The notes under the pieces were generated by a model. The model saw nothing but the letters and a program-made list of their open reading frames with translations. It did not search any database and was not told where the DNA came from. From contig JAFSSE010000005.1 in NCBI GenBank assembly GCA_017445755.1, positions 1 to 64,000 on the forward strand: a DNA stretch of 64,000 nucleotides, given 5' to 3'. Below, in pieces: positions 63,106 to 64,000 of the stretch. The stretch is from Bacteroidales bacterium. Its GTDB lineage: Bacteria > Bacteroidota > Bacteroidia > Bacteroidales > UBA932. Within the stretch, counting starts at the first letter, position 1; each line of letters begins with the position of its first letter. The position numbers were made by a program, and so were the translations under genes.

Positions 63106-63113
63106 CAAAAATA
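63106..63113 (-). promoter_or_regulatory. -7 box of the WYL regulator gene
   Basis: TATTTTTG on the minus strand, 4 nt before the start codon; no exact TTG at -33. Confidence 0.5.
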
Positions 63114-63134
63114 GGATATTTTTCCGTAAAACCA

Positions 63135-63156
63135 TCTCCGGGAAAAAATCCGGAGA
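63135..63156. other. Small hairpin in the gap before ssb
   Basis: TCTCCGG and CCGGAGA pair over 7 bp around an 8-nt A-rich loop, followed on the plus strand by a T-rich stretch. No plus-strand gene ends here, so a terminator role is doubtful. The rest of the gap (63114-63339) shows nothing else clear. Confidence 0.3.
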
Positions 63157-63339
63157 CCTTTCTTTTTCCGGAAGACCTTCTACGGGAACATCTTTTTTTC
63201 TCCGGAATCGTAAAAATCTTCGGCCGGAAAACACTTCCGAGCAGGATTCCATGACCTTTCTACTTTACTTTGCCGCCGGGTTCATCCCCGTCCCTGCGGC
63301 ATGGTGCCGGAGGGTCCAAACAATAAATGCACAAATACT

Positions 63340-63693
63340 ATGGAACAACTCAACAGGGTGGAAATTATCGGAAGGGTCGGATCGGCCTTTCTGAACAAAG
63401 TAGGAGAAAGGGAAACACCCGTCCTCAGATTCTACGTTGCAACCGACTATGTTTATAAGGACAGGGAGGGAACTCCCATCATAGACACGACGTGGCACAA
63501 TATTACCTGGTGGGGAGACAAGGGCGGAAGCGAGCTGGACAAAATCGTCCGCGGATGCGCCGTCCATGTACTGGGACGGACCAGGCAGAACCGCTATACA
63601 AATGCGGAAGGCGTTGAAAAGACCGTCCAGGAAGTCGTCGCGACCTCCGTGGAAATACTTGACGAACAGGTTACTGCGCAGTGCAGTTTCTAA
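63340..63693 (+). CDS. ssb: Single-stranded DNA-binding protein, short form
   Basis: A 117-residue SSB with one OB-fold: MEQLNRVEIIGRVGSAFLNK, LRFYVATDYVYKDREG, TTWHNITWWGDKGG and VHVLGRTRQNRYTNAEGVEK. It ends at TAQCSF, with no Gly/Pro-rich linker and no acidic DDDIPF-type tail, which normal SSBs use to recruit repair proteins. It is probably an accessory SSB, not the main chromosomal one. ATG 63340 gives the standard N-terminus; the upstream extension is not conserved-looking. Confidence 0.88.
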   Translation: MEQLNRVEIIGRVGSAFLNKVGERETPVLRFYVATDYVYKDREGTPIIDTTWHNITWWGDKGGSELDKIVRGCAVHVLGRTRQNRYTNAEGVEKTVQEVVATSVEILDEQVTAQCSF

Positions 63694-63709
63694 CCCCCGG
63701 AACTCTGCC

Positions 63710-64000
63710 ATGGGAAACATGAAAAACTTCATTCTAGTCCTGGTAACGGTCCTTTCCGTCTCCTCTCCCCTTTCCGCCCAGCGGCTCGGCCTCTCCTCGG
63801 ACGCCGTGGATCTCATGACCTTCGGTACCCTCGGTATCGAGGGCTCCCTGGGAATCGCGCAGCATTTCAGCGCTGACCTCGGCGGAAACTACGACCCCTG
63901 GACGTTCAGGGAAGGGACGGAGGACCAGTTCCAGGCAAAACGCCGCTCCTTCTGGGGCGGAATTCGCTACTGGCCCTGGCATGTCTTCTCCGGATTCTGG
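63710..64000 (+). CDS. DUF3575 outer-membrane protein, 5' part only
   Basis: The frame is open from ATG 63710 (a second ATG at 63719 may be the real start) to the right edge, 97 codons. A signal peptide ends SPLSAQ. The sequence then reads RLGLSSDAVDLMTFGTLGIE, GGNYDPWTF and RYWPWHVFSGFW, the pattern of DUF3575, a predicted small beta-barrel family in Bacteroidetes often linked to fimbrial or surface clusters. It starts 16 nt after ssb. Confidence 0.8.
   Translation, partial: MGNMKNFILVLVTVLSVSSPLSAQRLGLSSDAVDLMTFGTLGIEGSLGIAQHFSADLGGNYDPWTFREGTEDQFQAKRRSFWGGIRYWPWHVFSGFW

Noticed and set aside
63114..63710. ssb and the WYL regulator as a prophage or defence-island fragment
   Set aside because: No integrase, phage, restriction or nuclease genes are adjacent; neighbours are a peptidase and an outer-membrane protein gene.

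Overview
The window looks like the chromosome of a member of the Bacteroidales, probably an uncultured gut-type lineage with moderately high GC in its coding regions. The main sign is promoter form: many starts are preceded by the Bacteroidetes -7 box TAnnTTTG, often with a TTG 19-21 nt further upstream. Gene content agrees: a TonB-dependent receptor with a DUF4249 lipoprotein, fimbrillin-like/GLUG lipoproteins, a SecA with a SEC-C tail, DUF3575, a WYL regulator, GtrA and a tmRNA without an encoded CCA end. I saw no tRNA, rRNA, insertion sequence, prophage or CRISPR array. Genus-level placement is inference.

Layout. 1-9.2 kb: a cut secreted protein, an AbrB-type regulator coupled to a membrane acyltransferase, two large tandem lipoproteins built on one plan (only the first carries a C-terminal SGNH hydrolase), a strong terminator, and a second acyltransferase. 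9.2-20.5 kb, minus strand: a small unknown gene, a SEC-C protein, then a nine-gene tightly packed run (ureohydrolase-like, tandem SUMF1-domain lipoprotein, lipoate ligase, gcvT, gcvH, gcvPA, gcvPB, lpd, trmO) holding the whole glycine cleavage system and its lipoylation enzyme. 20.5-26 kb: a DUF4332 protein, a leucine-rich-repeat protein with an unknown partner, a pseudouridine-synthase homologue without its catalytic Asp, GtrA, and a small lipid cluster (CDP-alcohol phosphatidyltransferase, acyltransferase, SDR).

26-32.6 kb, minus strand: a five-gene membrane operon with a lipoprotein resembling only the C-terminal part of GH106 enzymes, a PAP2 phosphatase, a TonB-dependent receptor, DUF4249, and an M19 dipeptidase carrying an N-terminal remnant of a glutamine-amidotransferase-like domain. 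32.7-38.6 kb: gpmA, an NlpC/P60 hydrolase, a 423-nt non-coding stretch with tandem hairpins and direct repeats, tmRNA (ssrA), bactofilin and secA. 38.6-56.2 kb: surface polysaccharide genes. These are two GT2 enzymes, a GT4, a pyruvyl transferase, an FrhB-like Fe-S protein and a flippase (five of them chained by four ATGA overlaps), a CapD-type dehydratase, an FAD/Fe-S oxidoreductase, and an operon of rmlD-rmlC-rmlB followed by a heterodimeric ABC exporter. 56.2-64 kb: RNase H, pdxA, recG, an S9 peptidase, a WYL regulator, ssb and a cut DUF3575 gene.

The genome is very compact. Genes in operons mostly touch or overlap, and six of the seven convergent junctions have 6 nt or less between stop codons. 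Several genes have a -7 box only 1-8 nt before the start codon, suggesting leaderless or nearly leaderless mRNAs. No single obvious new defence or mobile system was found. The strongest leads are the dead pseudouridine synthase, the GH106 fragment in the TonB operon, the dipeptidase fusion, the GLUG/SGNH lipoprotein pair and the structured stretch next to ssrA.
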